Below are positions 38,001 to 51,600 of a stretch of 64,000 nucleotides of DNA, piece by piece. How positions within the stretch are numbered: position 1 is the stretch's first letter; each line of letters starts with the position of its first letter. The notes under the pieces were generated by a model, which did not search any database, was not told where the DNA came from, and saw nothing but the letters and a program-made list of their open reading frames with translations. The translations under genes and the position numbers were made by a program. The stretch is from Phoebastria nigripes (lineage: Eukaryota; Chordata; Aves; Procellariiformes; Diomedeidae), in the NCBI GenBank assembly GCA_035582835.1, contig JAYKAV010003432.1, positions 1,853,710 to 1,917,709 of the forward strand, given 5' to 3'.

Positions 38001-39041
38001 ACAGTGAGATAATCCCTCTTACTGATTCTATTCAGAAGTAAGTGACNATAGATTTTCTGACTTTTCACTGCTTTCAGAAAGTGCAGAAAAGGAATGATAA
38101 ATTAGCTGGGAGTTGTCATGTGATCTGAAAACTTTGTTAAGAATAAGCCAGTAGTGAATAATTAAAAACATATCAGTTCATGGAGCAGAGAAATATCTAA
38201 TGAATGGTTGCTGAGATGTACTCTGTAAATAAACATTTGTATTCCATCTATATCAATAGATTAATTATTGCTACACATAGATGGACTTTAAAATAGTCAC
38301 ACTTGGAGAAGTTTGTAATATGGGACAAAATATTTTCTTTTTTTTCACTACAGTGGAGAAAATAATTGCTAGAAAACGTATTTCATTAATGAAATCAACA
38401 GAGTCCTACTGAACAGTTATAAGTGACTAAAGAAATAATAAGTTTGAGAAAAGGCAGAATGGAAAACAGGGGTTTATTATGTAGAACATTTGTTTGAACA
38501 AAACTCAGTGTTGCAGTATAGTTTTATACTGTAATATAAAATTAAAAGATTTTTTAATTTAAAAAAATACAGTACCTTTCAGTATTGATATGCTATTTTA
38601 TAACGTAATGCTTTGCAGTGTTTAACATCCTGTGTTAAACATCCATTCCATAATAATTTAATAGAAACTGTGTGTTTGTGTGAGCACCTGTATTTGAGAA
38701 GATGTATTTACAATTTCAGTTCCAAAAAGTCTTTTATCTTTTTAAAAAAACATCATAGTGTATTTTATAATCTCTAAAACAGAGTAAGTGGAACAGTTAG
38801 ACATAGAGATGTAAACTGTATATAGTACCATTCAAACTGTTAAGCTGTTTGTAAGAAATCAACATCATTTTGTGTTAAATGTAAACAGTAATTTATACAC
38901 TGTTAAAGTCTTCATTTTTCCTAATCTAGGGCTTTACACCATTTGGCACGTCTTAAAAGTCTTATTGAAGATAACAGTAACCAACAAGAGCAGACCGATG
39001 ATCATGAAGAAGATAAACAAGAAAAAAAGAATGATCTGTGA
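29024..39041 (+). CDS. C18orf54: C18orf54 / lung adenoma susceptibility 2 homologue
   Basis: A vertebrate protein of poorly known function, identified by sequence ([33 protein letters not shown]) and by position between STARD6 and the DYNAP site. Coding exons: 29024-29303 (exon from 28974), 31111-31887, 33400-33550, 34749-34857, 36280-36411, 37964-38037, 38930-39041. Joined this way they give 544 residues in frame. A further conserved-looking 40-base exon at 35215-35254 breaks the frame if included and is listed separately. No transmembrane segment or known catalytic motif is seen. The large second coding exon is Ser-rich and probably disordered; the C-terminal part is helical and charged, ending in a Glu/Lys-rich tail. 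The start ATG 29024 has ACC before it, a good context. Single Ns fall in codons at 31489 and 34772. One intron contains a CR1 insertion. Confidence 0.88.
35213..35254 (+). pseudogene. C18orf54: C18orf54 exon with a damaged splice acceptor
   Basis: AGC CTG GCT GAT GTA CTG and onward reads [14 protein letters not shown], followed by a good donor (GAG|GTAAGT). This fits the protein between the exons ending 34857 and starting 36280, both phase 0, and as 42 bases (35213-35254) it would keep the frame. But the only AG available as acceptor is the exon's own first two bases (TTTCCTAG|CCTGG). Splicing there leaves 40 bases, shifts the frame and gives an immediate stop (CCT GGC TGA). The ancestral intron-terminal AG appears to be missing. 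Skipping the exon restores the frame. Confidence 0.6.
37064..37865 (+). mobile_element. CR1 LINE, 3' fragment, plus strand
   Basis: Recognisable CR1 3' sequence: GGGCCAACAGGAACCTCCTG, CAAATGCAAGGCCTTGCACC, GAGCTGACTGAACTGGGC, AACAGGAGGTTCACACTGGA and CCTGAGGTCCCTCCCAACCT, ending in a degenerate ATGATGCTATAAAG tail near 37865. It is 5'-truncated, diverged and carries an N at 37472, and lies inside a C18orf54 intron in sense orientation. No open reading frame survives. Confidence 0.9.
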
Positions 39042-41364
39042 AGCTGATATCTAAGAATATTTTAATACTATGTAATTTAAATAATTTGTCAGCCTGACCA
39101 CTGGTCAAAATTTTTTTGAAAGCGGAACCAGTGCATGTTCTCAAAAATGTTGTATTCAGTATTTCTGTATATATTCATCCTTTTCATTAATTACTTCAAA
39201 GCTTAATTGAGTATTAGTGCTTCCAGTAGGATCTAACAAAATGTGGTGAGAGATACCACTTTTTAAAGAATATTTAATTAAAATAGTGTGAACATTTTCA
39301 TGGAAGAACCTCTCTGTGTTTATAAAAAATTTACAAAAAACTAAACTATTTGGCCAATTCTAGTCATCACTTCGTTACACGGCCTGTTAGAAACAGGGGG
39401 AGCTCAATATCGTGTAAAGTTAAGCAGTAAGGTTTAGCAATAATACGTAATATTTTCAGTGCTGTTCTTTCTAACAGGACTTGAGTTGATGCAATTGTAT
39501 GCTCCTTGTTCCCCCACCACAAATTTACCAAATATATTGTATCAAAAAGTGTCTGAAGTCTTTTTGAATTGTCCCCCTTTCTCATCCTAGTAAAGCCTGG
39601 TTCTTTGGGGAGAGAAGGCACCTGTGTAGAGGCATCCTGTTTAGGAGCACAGGANGTGTTTCAGCTGAACTGATCCAACAGCTGGTTGTCACTGTTATGG
39701 GGAGGTCCTAATCTCCCTTCCATTTTCCTTGGCTTTGTTCTTAGCTTTAGAGCATATAAAATCCTTCAGTGGGCCTAAACAGGCAGAGAAGTAATAGAAC
39801 ATTTTTTTTTTTTCAGCGTAATTGAATAAAATTAGCTCATGAAAGCCACTGATAGGCACTGGAACTTGTGCAGGGGAGAGAGGAGTAGGACTTATCCCAC
39901 TTGGCAGCAGCAAATTGAGAGACAGAGAAAAGCTGTAAGTAGTAATTTGAGTTGTGAGTTGAAATATTGACAGAACGTTTTGAAAGAAGCCTTTTGTACC
40001 TCTTCTGAGACTTATATAATATAGCCTAGCATTTTATGCTGTCAGTAAACAAAGTATGTATGGCAACATGCCTTTCTAGTGAACTGTTTCCTTTTAATCT
40101 GGATATTTATAGGTACACATGAGAAAGCAGGTACCTGAGCATGTACTGATTCTGAGAAATGAAATAAAACCAGGAGGAAAAGTAGAAGGAAGATTAGCTA
40201 TGTATTTCTCCCATCTTCCTCTTAAGGATTAGTAGTAGAGAGATAATAATAATAAATGACTTCATTTTATGACTCATGGCATCATGAGAACATAGGTAGA
40301 TCATAAGTAATATGTAATAATGTATTTCAGACAGATTTTACTGGTCTTTCTCAAATGCTGACAGTTGGATCTGAAATCAGAGTACAGAAAATGAAATTAC
40401 TCCTCTAGAAAACTTTCTTGTAGAAGCTTTTATAAAGCTTTGTCTCAGCAATGCAATGTACAAACCAACTGATACTGTGGGTGTAACTGTTGTCTGTATT
40501 AAGACAGTATCTGTTTGCCAGAGGTCATTTTATCAAAGGAATTCAGATGTGCCAGGAAAGATGAGGTTTTTTCCTGACATCACACATGTCTGAGTGTGGA
40601 TCACAATGATTTTGCTCTACTTCTGTGCTACTCTGGATGCTCTGTGTAGGTAGTTACGCGTAGTGTGTGTATGCTGCATTGTTTGAGCTAGTATACCTCA
40701 GACTCGACACAACTAGTGTGGCACTGCCTAAGCTATCATAGCTCTCCTGTTTCTGAAGGGGCTTGTGCTTATATAGCTCACAATAGAAAGGTAGATTTAT
40801 TCATCCAGGTGTACAGATACTCCTTGCGGTGCTGGTAGCAGATGCAAGGTGGACTCAAAGCAAGACTTGATGCCCTCAGAGTACTTAGAGGTTATACCAT
40901 GCTCCCCTTGTATCCTGCTTGCAGGGCTGCATAGGACAAATGTAAAGCACCCCCTGCTCCCTTAGAATTTCTCTTGATGTTAGGGCAGAGTTTGTTTGCT
41001 ATTTAGAAAGTCTTTTTCATTAATTCCCCCTTGGAGAATCCTCATACCTGTCCATATTTGTGAGATTCCTCATTCTTTGGAGTTTTTTTATTAGCCTCCA
41101 GATATTTCTCCTTTATCAGTTTAATGTACTTTGATGCAGAATTTCAGCACAACTTTTTTCANTTTTTATGGCACACAAATCTAGGTGACAACTAAAAGTA
41201 TTGTTGANGTTACTGAATATTCATATTTACTAACTTTATATTGGCCAGGTATGAAAGGCTTTGATCATGGATGAGGTCCACTGTGTGAGGTACTGTACTG
41301 CACAAGATAAAAGCACCTTAAGCATATGAAACTAAGCAACAAATGAGTGATGCTTTCTAGTTGT

Positions 41365-41428
41365 AAAAAAAAAAAAATAAAAAAAGAATAGAATTAAAAA
41401 AAAAAAAAAAAACAACAAACAATAAAAC
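41365..41428. repeat. A-rich simple tract
   Basis: Two long A runs separated by AGAATAGAATT, then AACAACAAACAATAAAAC. This is low-complexity sequence, possibly the tail of a decayed insertion, though no body was recognised. Confidence 0.85.
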
Positions 41429-44400
41429 ACTGTTAGTCAGTTAGTGGAGACAACTAGTTTCACATAAAAATAATTTTTTAAAATGCTATCAAGATTTTTA
41501 TGGCCATTAAAGAGTATTTTAAAGAGGGATTTGATCGCTTATATATCAATAGAAAAAAGTAACTTTTTGGTTGTATATACTGGTCAGTTCTTGCAATTAT
41601 AGCTGGAATTTAGTTTGCTTATAAATTAGAATAAAGAAGTTTGCCACTCAGGAAAAATAACGGAATGTGTAAATCAAGTACTAAACAAAAGTAATTGCCA
41701 TATCCCAGATGTCAGTGATGTTCTTGTCCTTGAGGCTAGATCAGAGAAAAGGAATCTTACTGAACTACAGTCTTCTGTAGTGACAGTGGGAAAAACAAAA
41801 AGGCAGGCAGAAAGACAGAGCCAGGATTTGGAGGAAATACTAAAATAAAATAGCAGGACTAGATAGAAGGAAAGTCACCGTTTCTCAGCAAGTTACATAA
41901 GGATGTACACAAGTATTTGTGTTCCTATGTATTTGCATATACAGGAAATCTTTTTTATGAGAAGGGCACTTCCTGAATTACAGTGTATATATATCAGTAA
42001 AACGGAGCTGAGGGAAGTAAAGGCTTTGAAGACAAGTGTTGTGCTCTTAAATCTTGTGAAGATCCTATCTGTGGTAAGACTGTGACTTGGCATGGTGGGA
42101 GGAAAATAGATGGGATTTTTGCCCTTTAAAGGCTTAATGAGAGAGTCCATTGTGATACTGGTCTTGAAATTGAATGACTGTATGCTGCAGTTATCTTTTC
42201 CTCTGCATTAGCAAGTCTCTCTGCGTCACTGTATTCACACTGATGCAAAAAGGTACTGATACAGGAAAACTGAATTTCAGGGTCCAGATATCATGAAGAC
42301 TAACAATGCTGCCAGCAGAAGGTTAATTTGGCTAGAGTTTATACCTGTTTTAGTCTGAAAAGGAGGATCTGAAAAACTGCAAACCCCATAGTCACTCACT
42401 ATCAACCTATTAATTCTTTTCCTATGTAACTCTGACGCTGCCAGAGCAGTGGTATTTGTTTTCCAAGAGATGCTTAGGGATTCACACATATATATAAGTA
42501 TCTGGAATTGTGAAGGCCTTGAAAATCATGATGTATATTTTCTTTCTTGTTGATCATAGATTCTGTGATCTACCATGGGTTTTAATTTTTGTGTCCTTAC
42601 TCAAAATATTTGGTCAACTTTACAGTTGGTAGGTCTCTCACTGTGCAGAGAGAGTTGCTGTTCAAAGGGAAATGAGAAAAACTTTTTATTAATTTTAATT
42701 GACCTGATCCTGCTGTTGCCAATTTGAATGGCTGAGCTTTCATAGCTCTTCAGAACAGAAAATAAAGGACTGCTGAGGAGAGATGGGCTCTATCCCATAA
42801 GGAAAAATAAGTGTTTCTTTAAGTTTAGGCTTACCAGCTTAGGAGGGAAGGCTTTAAACTGGAATTAATGGGGACTGATGACAAAAGAATGTAAGTGTTA
42901 TCAGTGGAAAGGTGACCAGAGGCATAGTAACCGTGGATATAGGGGTTTTATAAAAAGGATTGAAGCAATACGGAAAACAGGATAGTGAATATGTCTGCTT
43001 AACATGTAAGATGTCTATACTAGTGCAGGCTGTATGGAAACTAAATGGAAGAATGTACAAGGTTCTATACAAAGTTGTGATTTAGGCAACATAAATGTTT
43101 ACTTGGTGGGATATTTCATTTGTTAATGAATTAACACAGAAAAAAAGTGGAGGTGGCTCCTGAAGAAAAGGGGAGGGAAGATATGTTTCTCTATAAATAA
43201 TTACCTGTTGTATTGAAGTCTAGAATATAGAGGGAGATAATCTGTTAAACATATCTTTATGATAATAAAAGGAGAAAAAAGCCTGAGTGCTGTTATGTTG
43301 AGGACCTACCATTAAGACCACCAAAAATGAAGAAGGATAAGATCAAAAGAATATTTTTGTAATCAACTGACAGAATAATTTGCCTTGAGGAGATACTAGT
43401 TAACAAAATATTTGTTTGGAAAAATAAACTGAATACAGAGTATCCAGGGTATTTTTAGACTAGGATGATGTCAGGTTTTGATGCAGAAGGTGGAGGTTAA
43501 TACAAGAATTTTCTTACAAGGTTTTCAATATTTTTAGAATGTAAAAGAGAAAGAATAGAAAAAAGCAACTACAAGAAATTCAAAGATCTGTTTGCAAAAT
43601 CCTATGAAAAAAGTCTAGGAAAAAGGTGCTCAGGAGTTTGGCAGTTCATAAAAATATATGTATTTAAGATATAGTTGCAGGATATCCTAATATGGAACAG
43701 TGAAAATAGATATAATATGTCTTGTAGTCCTCAACGGTCCTCAAGAAGGAAGCATAATGAAATAGCTAGAATTGGCCCTAGAGGTGAGTCATCTTGGACT
43801 TTTGTGCTTTTTGGAAAGTCCAAAGCACAAAAATGAGAGATGAGGAGGAAGAGCTGTCAAAGATAATAAAATAACCCAAAAGTTCCTTATTGCTTATGAT
43901 AGTAAACAATAAGTGCCTTACTGATACAAGGGAGGACCAAGGAAAATCTTTGTCTGTGACCTCCCTGCAGAGAGTAATAAATGATGTCAATGAAGGTATA
44001 ACGTTTACTTAAAACATCAATGGCAACAAGCGGTGGATAAAGCTCAGATTACGACAGGGAAAACATGATTGATAGCTCTTACGCAAGGTACCTGTGTTCA
44101 GTGGACTACACCTACTGGCATTAACACTAAGCTCTTGGAGAAATGGCTGAAGCTATCTTCGAGTTATCACTAATGTTTGGAACTCAGTGCAGTCCCATAA
44201 GGGTCTAGAAATGGGACTAGCAAAGTAACTTCTAACAAAAAGTCAGCTAAGTGATACCAAAGAATTACAGGGCAATAAACTTAACCTCAGTTTCCTAGAA
44301 GTTCAGTATATAATCAAACATGGAATATATCAAGGAAATAAGGAGGGGGGAAAAAAAGAGAGATCATTGCAAACACTGTGTATTACACAAAACTAGTTTC

Positions 44401-44539
44401 CTTTTTATGACTGCATGGCAACATTTAACACTTGTGTGCCTCAAAACAAGGAATCATAGTCTATATTAAATTATTTTTAGGGAAGTGTAAAGATGGGTGG
44501 AAAACTACTTGGAGAGCAGTTAACAATGAAGTCTATTGC

Positions 44540-45062
44540 TATACTTTATTTTCATCATGTGGTGGAGTTAGAGAAGATTCAGAAGAGAGTGACTGAAACG
44601 GTCATGGAGATGGGAGAGCTGCCTAATAGGGAGAGACTAAAAAGACTGGGACCTTCAGCTTGGAGAGGGGAACGTGTTTGTTGTTGCTCAAATCCCACAA
44701 TATAGAAATGTAGGAGGCCTTAAAGGAGCTAGTAGGAGATCTTTTTAGGACTGAGAAGTGCTCTTTGTTTTAACCAGCAAGCAGTAAACATAGGAGGTTA
44801 GGGAGTATTAGCAGTTTCAGAAAAGACTTTTAGTCATGGAGTTCTTCATAGAATGAAATCTAAAGGGAAGAGGCTATTTGCTCTAGCATCTCTCATCCAA
44901 CAGTTATGTGTGCTTGTAATGTATGAAAGGTGTAACCTGGAAATAGTAGCCAGGCTATGCTCTCCCTTATCATTTCTTAAAGTCCTGTCGGAGAAAAAAC
45001 ACTGGGCTGGATGTACTGTTGGTCTCGCCTAGTAGGCATTTCCTGTGTAGTTAGGTCCATTG
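44540..45062 (+). mobile_element. Ancient CR1/L3-like LINE relic, plus strand
   Basis: Old CR1-group 3' sequence is recognisable by the order of its remnants: GAGAAGATTCAGAAGAGAGT, GGGAGAGACTAAAAAGACTG, TCAGCTTGGAGAGGGGAA, then a terminal ACTGGGCTGGATGTACTGTTGGTCT-like segment at about 45000-45030, which corresponds to the GGGCTAGATGGACCATTGGTC end of reptile and turtle CR1. It is heavily diverged with internal deletions. The element may extend left to about 44000. Confidence 0.65.
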
Positions 45063-45608
45063 TGGGAGGGTAAAATTTAACAGTTCTCTTGCAGCAAGAG
45101 TGATTTAGGCTTGTGAAAACCTTTTTAACGATAACAATATGTAAGCAGGGAAATGGGTTGCCAAAGAAGTTCTGGAACCTCAACTCTCTTTGTGGTTGTA
45201 AAAGTAGATTATGCAACCAGCCGAAACTGTAATTTAAATATATTAGGTCTTTAGCATAGGTAAAGGAACTAGATGACCTCTGCTTTTTTTTTCCCCCAAG
45301 TATTTGATGGTTCAGACTCTGTCTCATTGTCATGTTGTGTCTTAGGGTTCATGTGATACATGAATACTGTTAAATCTGAATATGGAAATTATCAGAGCTT
45401 TCTGTTGTAGTTTAGTGAAGAATTTTTTGTATTGCATCACATTTCTGCACAATGGTGCTGCACTAAATGGCATTAGTGTTACTATGCAGAAGATGATGAG
45501 TCACTTCCCTGGAATCTGTAACATAACCGAGCACGTATTGGAATTGACATTCTTTTGTTTCAATGTTTTTCTTGTCTTCTGTGGACTAATCTATTTCAGC
45601 TTTACTAA

Positions 45609-48600
45609 ATGGATAACCAGGCATTTGAAATGCATGGAGAGAGCATACAAAGTTCTTCAAAAGGAAAAGAGTGGCCAAAGAAAGAGGTACCAGTCATTTT
45701 CTTTTACAGCGCTATCAAAACATTATTAATAGTCAGTCTGAAGATTAAACCCTTATTTTGTAATATGACCTAATCCTATAGTATTAAGAAGGTCCTGAAG
45801 AAAATAAAAGCTCTAAAGGGCTTCAATTGGTAAGGTCCTAAAATACATAACGCCATGTGCACTAGCTAGGATTTGAACTGTGAGACATAATTCCCTGGCC
45901 CCACTTAAGTTAATTGCTAAATTCTTTATCCTCTAAATACTGGACAAAGTAATTATCTTTGGAGGATTCCCCATTGATTTTAACAGAAAGAGCTACTTAA
46001 AAGCTCATCTTGTGGTAATGTTTAGTATCTCTACCGAGTTACACATTAGANTACTGTTTTTATCTTTTCTTTTTTTTTTTCCCTTGAGAAAAGTAATTCT
46101 CTGTAATTTTCCCATTAAAGTTTTTGCTTCTTGGGATTTGAATTAACTTCATGCAGTCAGAGTTGGCATATCGCTCATAAGCCNTTACATTTGTTTGCAG
46201 TCAGCACAGTGCTGCTTCTTGGCTATAAATGTACCAAGGCTAGTGATTTCCTCACAACATAACTCACTCCACACAGTTGCGCTGAGGTTGAATGTTCTGT
46301 ATTAGTTATTATTATGTAATATGTACAGCATTCTTTTGACTTTAAAAATAATTATTGAATTGGTGCCACTGCTGTGAAAATGNTGTAAATTAAAGGTCCT
46401 TCAAATCTGGAAAACGGGGATTTCAAATGCATTTAACTATAAAGCCTTGTTCTCTGNTGAGACTCTGTGGTCTGAGTACTACTGTTGTGATATTTAATTG
46501 AACACAAGCTTTAAAAAGGGAGTCATTTAAACTGAAGAAAAGATTATTACTGAATAGAATAGGGTGATATTTTGAGAACTTTTCTGCTGGCAAGAGAAAT
46601 GTATTTGTAAAGAGCTTTTGTCAAATAGATTCATGAAAAAAGTCTTTTTGTTAAAATCAGCAAAAAATCTTCAATTTTTCATTTCTGATTGTCCAGCTTA
46701 AGAAATCAATATTCATAGCTCATTTTCAGGCACTCACCATCTGAAAAATCAGGCTTTTAAAGGTAGATCAAGCTGTGTACCCAGAATCAGTAGAGAGTTT
46801 TAAAATTTGGGCCAGAGAATGCAGTCTCTATTCATCTGAAGCTGCGACTTCAGCAGCAAAAATGATTAAGGGACAGGAAACACTGAATATCCTCACCAAG
46901 GTGATGCTTCATGGTGCCAGAAGTGCCTTGGCCTTCTATAAAGAACTTGTGTGCTTCTGCATGCCCAGCTGCTTCTCCCCTTCACCCTCCTCCAGAGGCC
47001 TGAATGTCCACAAAGGAAATTTTCAGTAAAGAAATGATGCCCAGAGCAGTTAGTACAGATGAAATTTCCCCATTCTGGCCTGTCTTCTCCACTGCCAGGG
47101 AGCTGGGCCATGTGTGATGTGACGTAAATTAGAGGCAGCATTTCTGCCCCAGAGATGAAGGTTTGCCATGAGTTGATGCTACAGGTCTTCAGTGTTTTGT
47201 GATATGGATTAGAAACAGCAATGAAAAAATCTTTAAGTGTTTGTAAGACCCCAGGATGATGAAGACGTGCTTTTACTTGATGAAATAATGAAAGGACAGC
47301 AACAATCTGATAACATGCTCTATAAGGTTTCCCTGTACTGGGCCCAGTAATTTGGCTATACCTGTGTTTCTGAAAGGCATACTGTTTTGATTACAAAAGA
47401 ACTATCACAAACTTTCTCCTGTGTGTTAGATCTAATAAAGCTTTCTTTTTTGTTTGGGGGGGGCTTTTTATTAATTTCAGGAAAGAAAGGGCAGCTGGTC
47501 CCTCATGAAAGTCTTTCTAGTTTGTCTATTGGCCTGTGTTATCACCACCGCAATAGGAGTGCTGGCCCTGTCCTTGGTCTATGTAAAGACCACTGCCTTT
47601 ATGAAAGAGATGGATATTAAAGACAATGGTGCATCTTCCCCAAAACCAGATGAAAAAAGTGTGGATATCAAATTCCAGTTCCTGAATCATCTGGGGAAAT
47701 CAAAGGTAAATTGTTCATCTTGTGCAATAATATTCTAGCATCATATATAGAAGTTTAATGAATTAATTTCACCTAACTCTTTTTTTAAGCATTAAGTGAT
47801 CAGTCTAAACCTGTTATCCAGGCTTCTTTTGTAATCCATGGGGAAAGACACAAACTTCCTGACAGCGTTTCACTCCAGTTCATAACCCATGTTGGAAGTG
47901 GTATGGATCTCTGGAGTGCCTCTTGGAGAGCTAAATAATTGCTCCAACAAATTAGGCTTGCAAGACAAGGCAACCATTTTATGTGTGATTCTGAAATTAC
48001 AGAGTATGAAATTCTGAAAAACAAAACCAGAAAGATCAAATTTTAATGTAAGCTGAGTAGCACAGTAACCTTTTTGTTCTTAGGACTGGATTCAAACAAA
48101 TTGTTATGTTGCAAGAAAAAATGAACTNCATGATCTTTGTTTCAGTGAGCTAAAATGAATTAATTGACAATGTAATGAAGCCCTAGGAATTATGTAGTTT
48201 TTGTTTAGGTGTATTTTGATACTTACAGAAACATATCCTTTGAGCAAACTCTGAAGACATACTCCATCTTCTAATTATATCTGTATATAAAAAAATAATT
48301 CCTGATTAATTTTTGCTTTTCGGCAAAAGAGGGAAAAGGATAGATTAGATGGTAGGGCACTTTAAACTGACAACAGCCATTCTGGTACTTTTTTATGTTA
48401 GATTTAACTATGTAATTAATTTTCAAACAAAAAATGTTTTTAAGAATGCAAACAAAAGTGTTTCAGAGGAGAGTAACCCTTTTAATATGCCCTTCCTCGG
48501 TGCAAGATGATTCTTTCAAGTACAAAACATGTTCTAGAGGCAGTACAAATATTGGGAAAGGAATAGTTTCAGGTGCAAATAGTTTGCAACCATAGAAATT

Positions 48601-51600
48601 CAGGAAAATGTCTTACTTGGGAAATGTTCTAAATGTTTTGAATCTAAAAGTTTAAGCATATATGTAACTGATTTCCCAAATCAAAGTCCAGAGTGACGTA
48701 AAAAGAGGAGGAGCAGATAATTTTGTTCTTGATATCACTATTTCTCTCGTTTGTAGAAACAATACTATTACATCACAACATGGGAAAGTATATAAATGAT
48801 TGTGAAAAGTGACTAAAATACATACAGAGAGAATCCTCACTGACAAAAGGAATAGGTCCCTTCAGTATTGCCCAGACCAAGAATTTTCTGAAGTATTTTT
48901 GGGTTGTTTGGTCACCACTGTCCACAATTAATACAATTCTCCACTCACTAACTTTACAGGTACATAACTACCCAGGTGGTGAAATTCAGTGGGCAAGGTT
49001 CAGGAAGGATGTGAATGAATATCAAAGTGATGAAGAAATGGAATTTGGAAAAAGTATCAATAACCATCGCTCCAAAATGACTTTTGGAACCTTGCGGATC
49101 AAAAGCAAAGGGCTTCGGGCTCCCCATTGGCATTTTAATGCCAATGAACACGGCTACCTGCTACAGGTATTATCTGATTATTTCAGCTTTCCCAATTGGT
49201 TTTGCAGTTTAAAGCATCACGTATATGTAGAAGATGTACATATGTAAAAAAAATTACATATACATTATATACAAATGTTAACAGGTTATAAAAGCAAAAT
49301 TACCATCGATCGATGTATGACATTAGTTTTCTTGCTTGAAATAACATTTTCAAATGGAGATGCTTGAAATAGGCTGTTTAGTGTTACTTGCAAGAGTACC
49401 AAACACCTGTAGCTTCCAATGAAGTATAAAAACTGAGGTCAGAGGAGACTTTGGATATCTGAAAGTTACAGAATTTTATGTACTTATCCAAGTGCTTACA
49501 ATGATTAAAGTAATTATATTAGAGAACCATCGCAGAATCACAGAGATGAAGGACTGTTAAGTTTTTCTTAAGAAAGCCTTTGGCTCCATCCCCTGTATTG
49601 ATGCAGGATAAGAACACCTAAAGCACATCTGACAGTTTTGTTCANTTTTTAAAAAATTTTCAACAAAGGAGCTATTACAAAATCAAAAAATAGTTGTCTC
49701 CCATGTTTCATCACACAAACCATTAGAATGTTTGTACTGGTACACAAACCACATTTTTGTTTATTGCAAAAAAAAAAAATCCTAATTTCTCCTTGTTTAG
49801 CTACATTGGCTGTGGAGACCCTCAGATCATCTTTCTTTCTCACAAGTTTTTACACATGGAAGACTGTTTTGTTCCCATACGGTCTTCTCTTTCCTAGACC
49901 AAATACACCTCCATTCCCCCCCCCCCCCCCCAAATCTTTGAAAAGGTTTGCCATATCTCACCTGAGTGTCAAATTTCAAATCTGTAAAAATAATGAAAAA
50001 GAGAGAAACAGAAACTCACTGTGAGGAATTCAAGATAGCATATTAATTTGAAAAAAAAAAAGATCTTTCTTTGGAAGCATAGGTACTTAGACATATCTCA
50101 ATTATTAATTAATTTCTAAGAATAATTATTCATATTTTGATCAGCTTAGAACTGAACAGCTCCAGCTGGATGGGGGATCCTCCTTGGAGTAAGGCATTCC
50201 GCAAATACCTGGTCCNCTCTCTAGCAGTTTTTGGTCAAAGATGACTCCTTTATAGCTGTTCACAGCCTCTTTAATAAGAAATGGTTTAAGTATGAGCAAT
50301 GTGTGTTTGTCATGTGTTCCTTAAACCTTTTGTCACTTAAAATGCTATTCTGGATTTAAGTTCACAAAGGCTTGTTCGAGAGCGCATCAGGATCTGTTTT
50401 TTTCCTAACAGCCTTCCGGTTATTTGAATTACTGATTTGCTGCATATGGATTAAATGAGAAAACTTTCATTATGATTGTCAAGTTCTGATTATGTTACAG
50501 GGCACTGCCTGGATTGGAGTAATCGGTGCAGATGACAGNGTGGTTACCACATACAATGTCACGGCTGGTCAAGTGATCTTCTTCCCTAGAAACACTGTGC
50601 ATTGGGTAAAGAATGTAGGATCAGAAGACTGTGTGTTCTTGCTGTTTTTTACAACACATGAAGAACTTCAGACCTTGGATGTAGATGATGCATTTTTCTC
50701 TACCCCAGAGGATATAGCAGCTAGAGCATTGAAGGTCTGTATGATAGGATAGCCAGCCTCTATCTAGTCTTCTACACATTAACATGGCAGTCCAGGCTCT
50801 TTCTATATTTCTTGGAGAGAATCCTCCCTACCTCAGCTGTTCTCTTTAGTCCCATCAATGCGGAAGGATGTACACATGTCCTTTGTGTAACACTGTGCCA
50901 CCCTGTGTGTTCCTTTATACACAAAGAGAAATAAATGATGATGCTCTCTCCAAGAAACTTTTTCTCCTCCACTCTTCACATTTCTCCCCAGTTCATGGAG
51001 GATCCTCCATATTTCCGAGGGTGGAAGGGAAAATAACGTAGTGAAGCCCAAAGCTAATTTCCCAATAGCCCCTTGATGAATTCTGTGGTATGAGAAGGTC
51101 TCATAGGAAACTATAGATAAGTCCATCTCCTTGTTAAAACAGATCTTATTTGAACTAACTAGTTGGCGATATCCCTTGAGCAAGAATACGGCCGCAGAGT
51201 TTCTGCTGAGTCTGAGGAATTTGCATGTTCAAACCACAGAATTGTGATAGACCTTCCCACCCTGAACCAGTTTGGTGGGAGACGGATCGAGTTTCCCTTC
51301 TGCTCCAAATCTCTGTGGTAACTGAGAAGTAAGGGCAGAGCAAAGGAGCAAAATAGAGTATTGACAGGGCTAGGCAGTTAAAGAGATGAGCTATGTCCAC
51401 AAGGCAGAATTCATCTACCACCAGGTACTAAGGTGGGATATTCAGTGAAGCAAATTTTTAATTCTGCAGTTTGCTGTGTGTATCTGTCAANTTAATATGC
51501 ATTGTGTGTCCCGCAGCCACAAAGTGGAGTTAACTTCATCAGAACATTCAAGAAACAAGTAGAAGATCAAGCAATTAACCTCCCACCAAACTTAGATGAG

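Larger units (their letters stand above)
39042..45599. other. Intergenic region between C18orf54 and the bicupin gene
   Basis: AT-rich, mostly unique sequence. It holds the C18orf54 3' untranslated region at its left end, an A-rich tract (41365-41428) and an old CR1 relic (44540-45062). The 5' noncoding exon(s) and promoter of the bicupin gene should lie in or near its right end, but no TATA box or CpG island marks them. No coding exon was recognised. Confidence 0.6.

Noticed and set aside
45382..45729. 115-codon frame with a hydrophobic stretch covering the bicupin exon 1 region
   Set aside because: It is in a different frame from the exon 45600-45686 model. The hydrophobic part is the T-rich polypyrimidine tract of that exon's acceptor.
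47387..47620. Alternative frame over the bicupin transmembrane exon
   Set aside because: It crosses the acceptor and does not continue into the next exon. The frame reading KVFLVCLL has correct phase on both sides.
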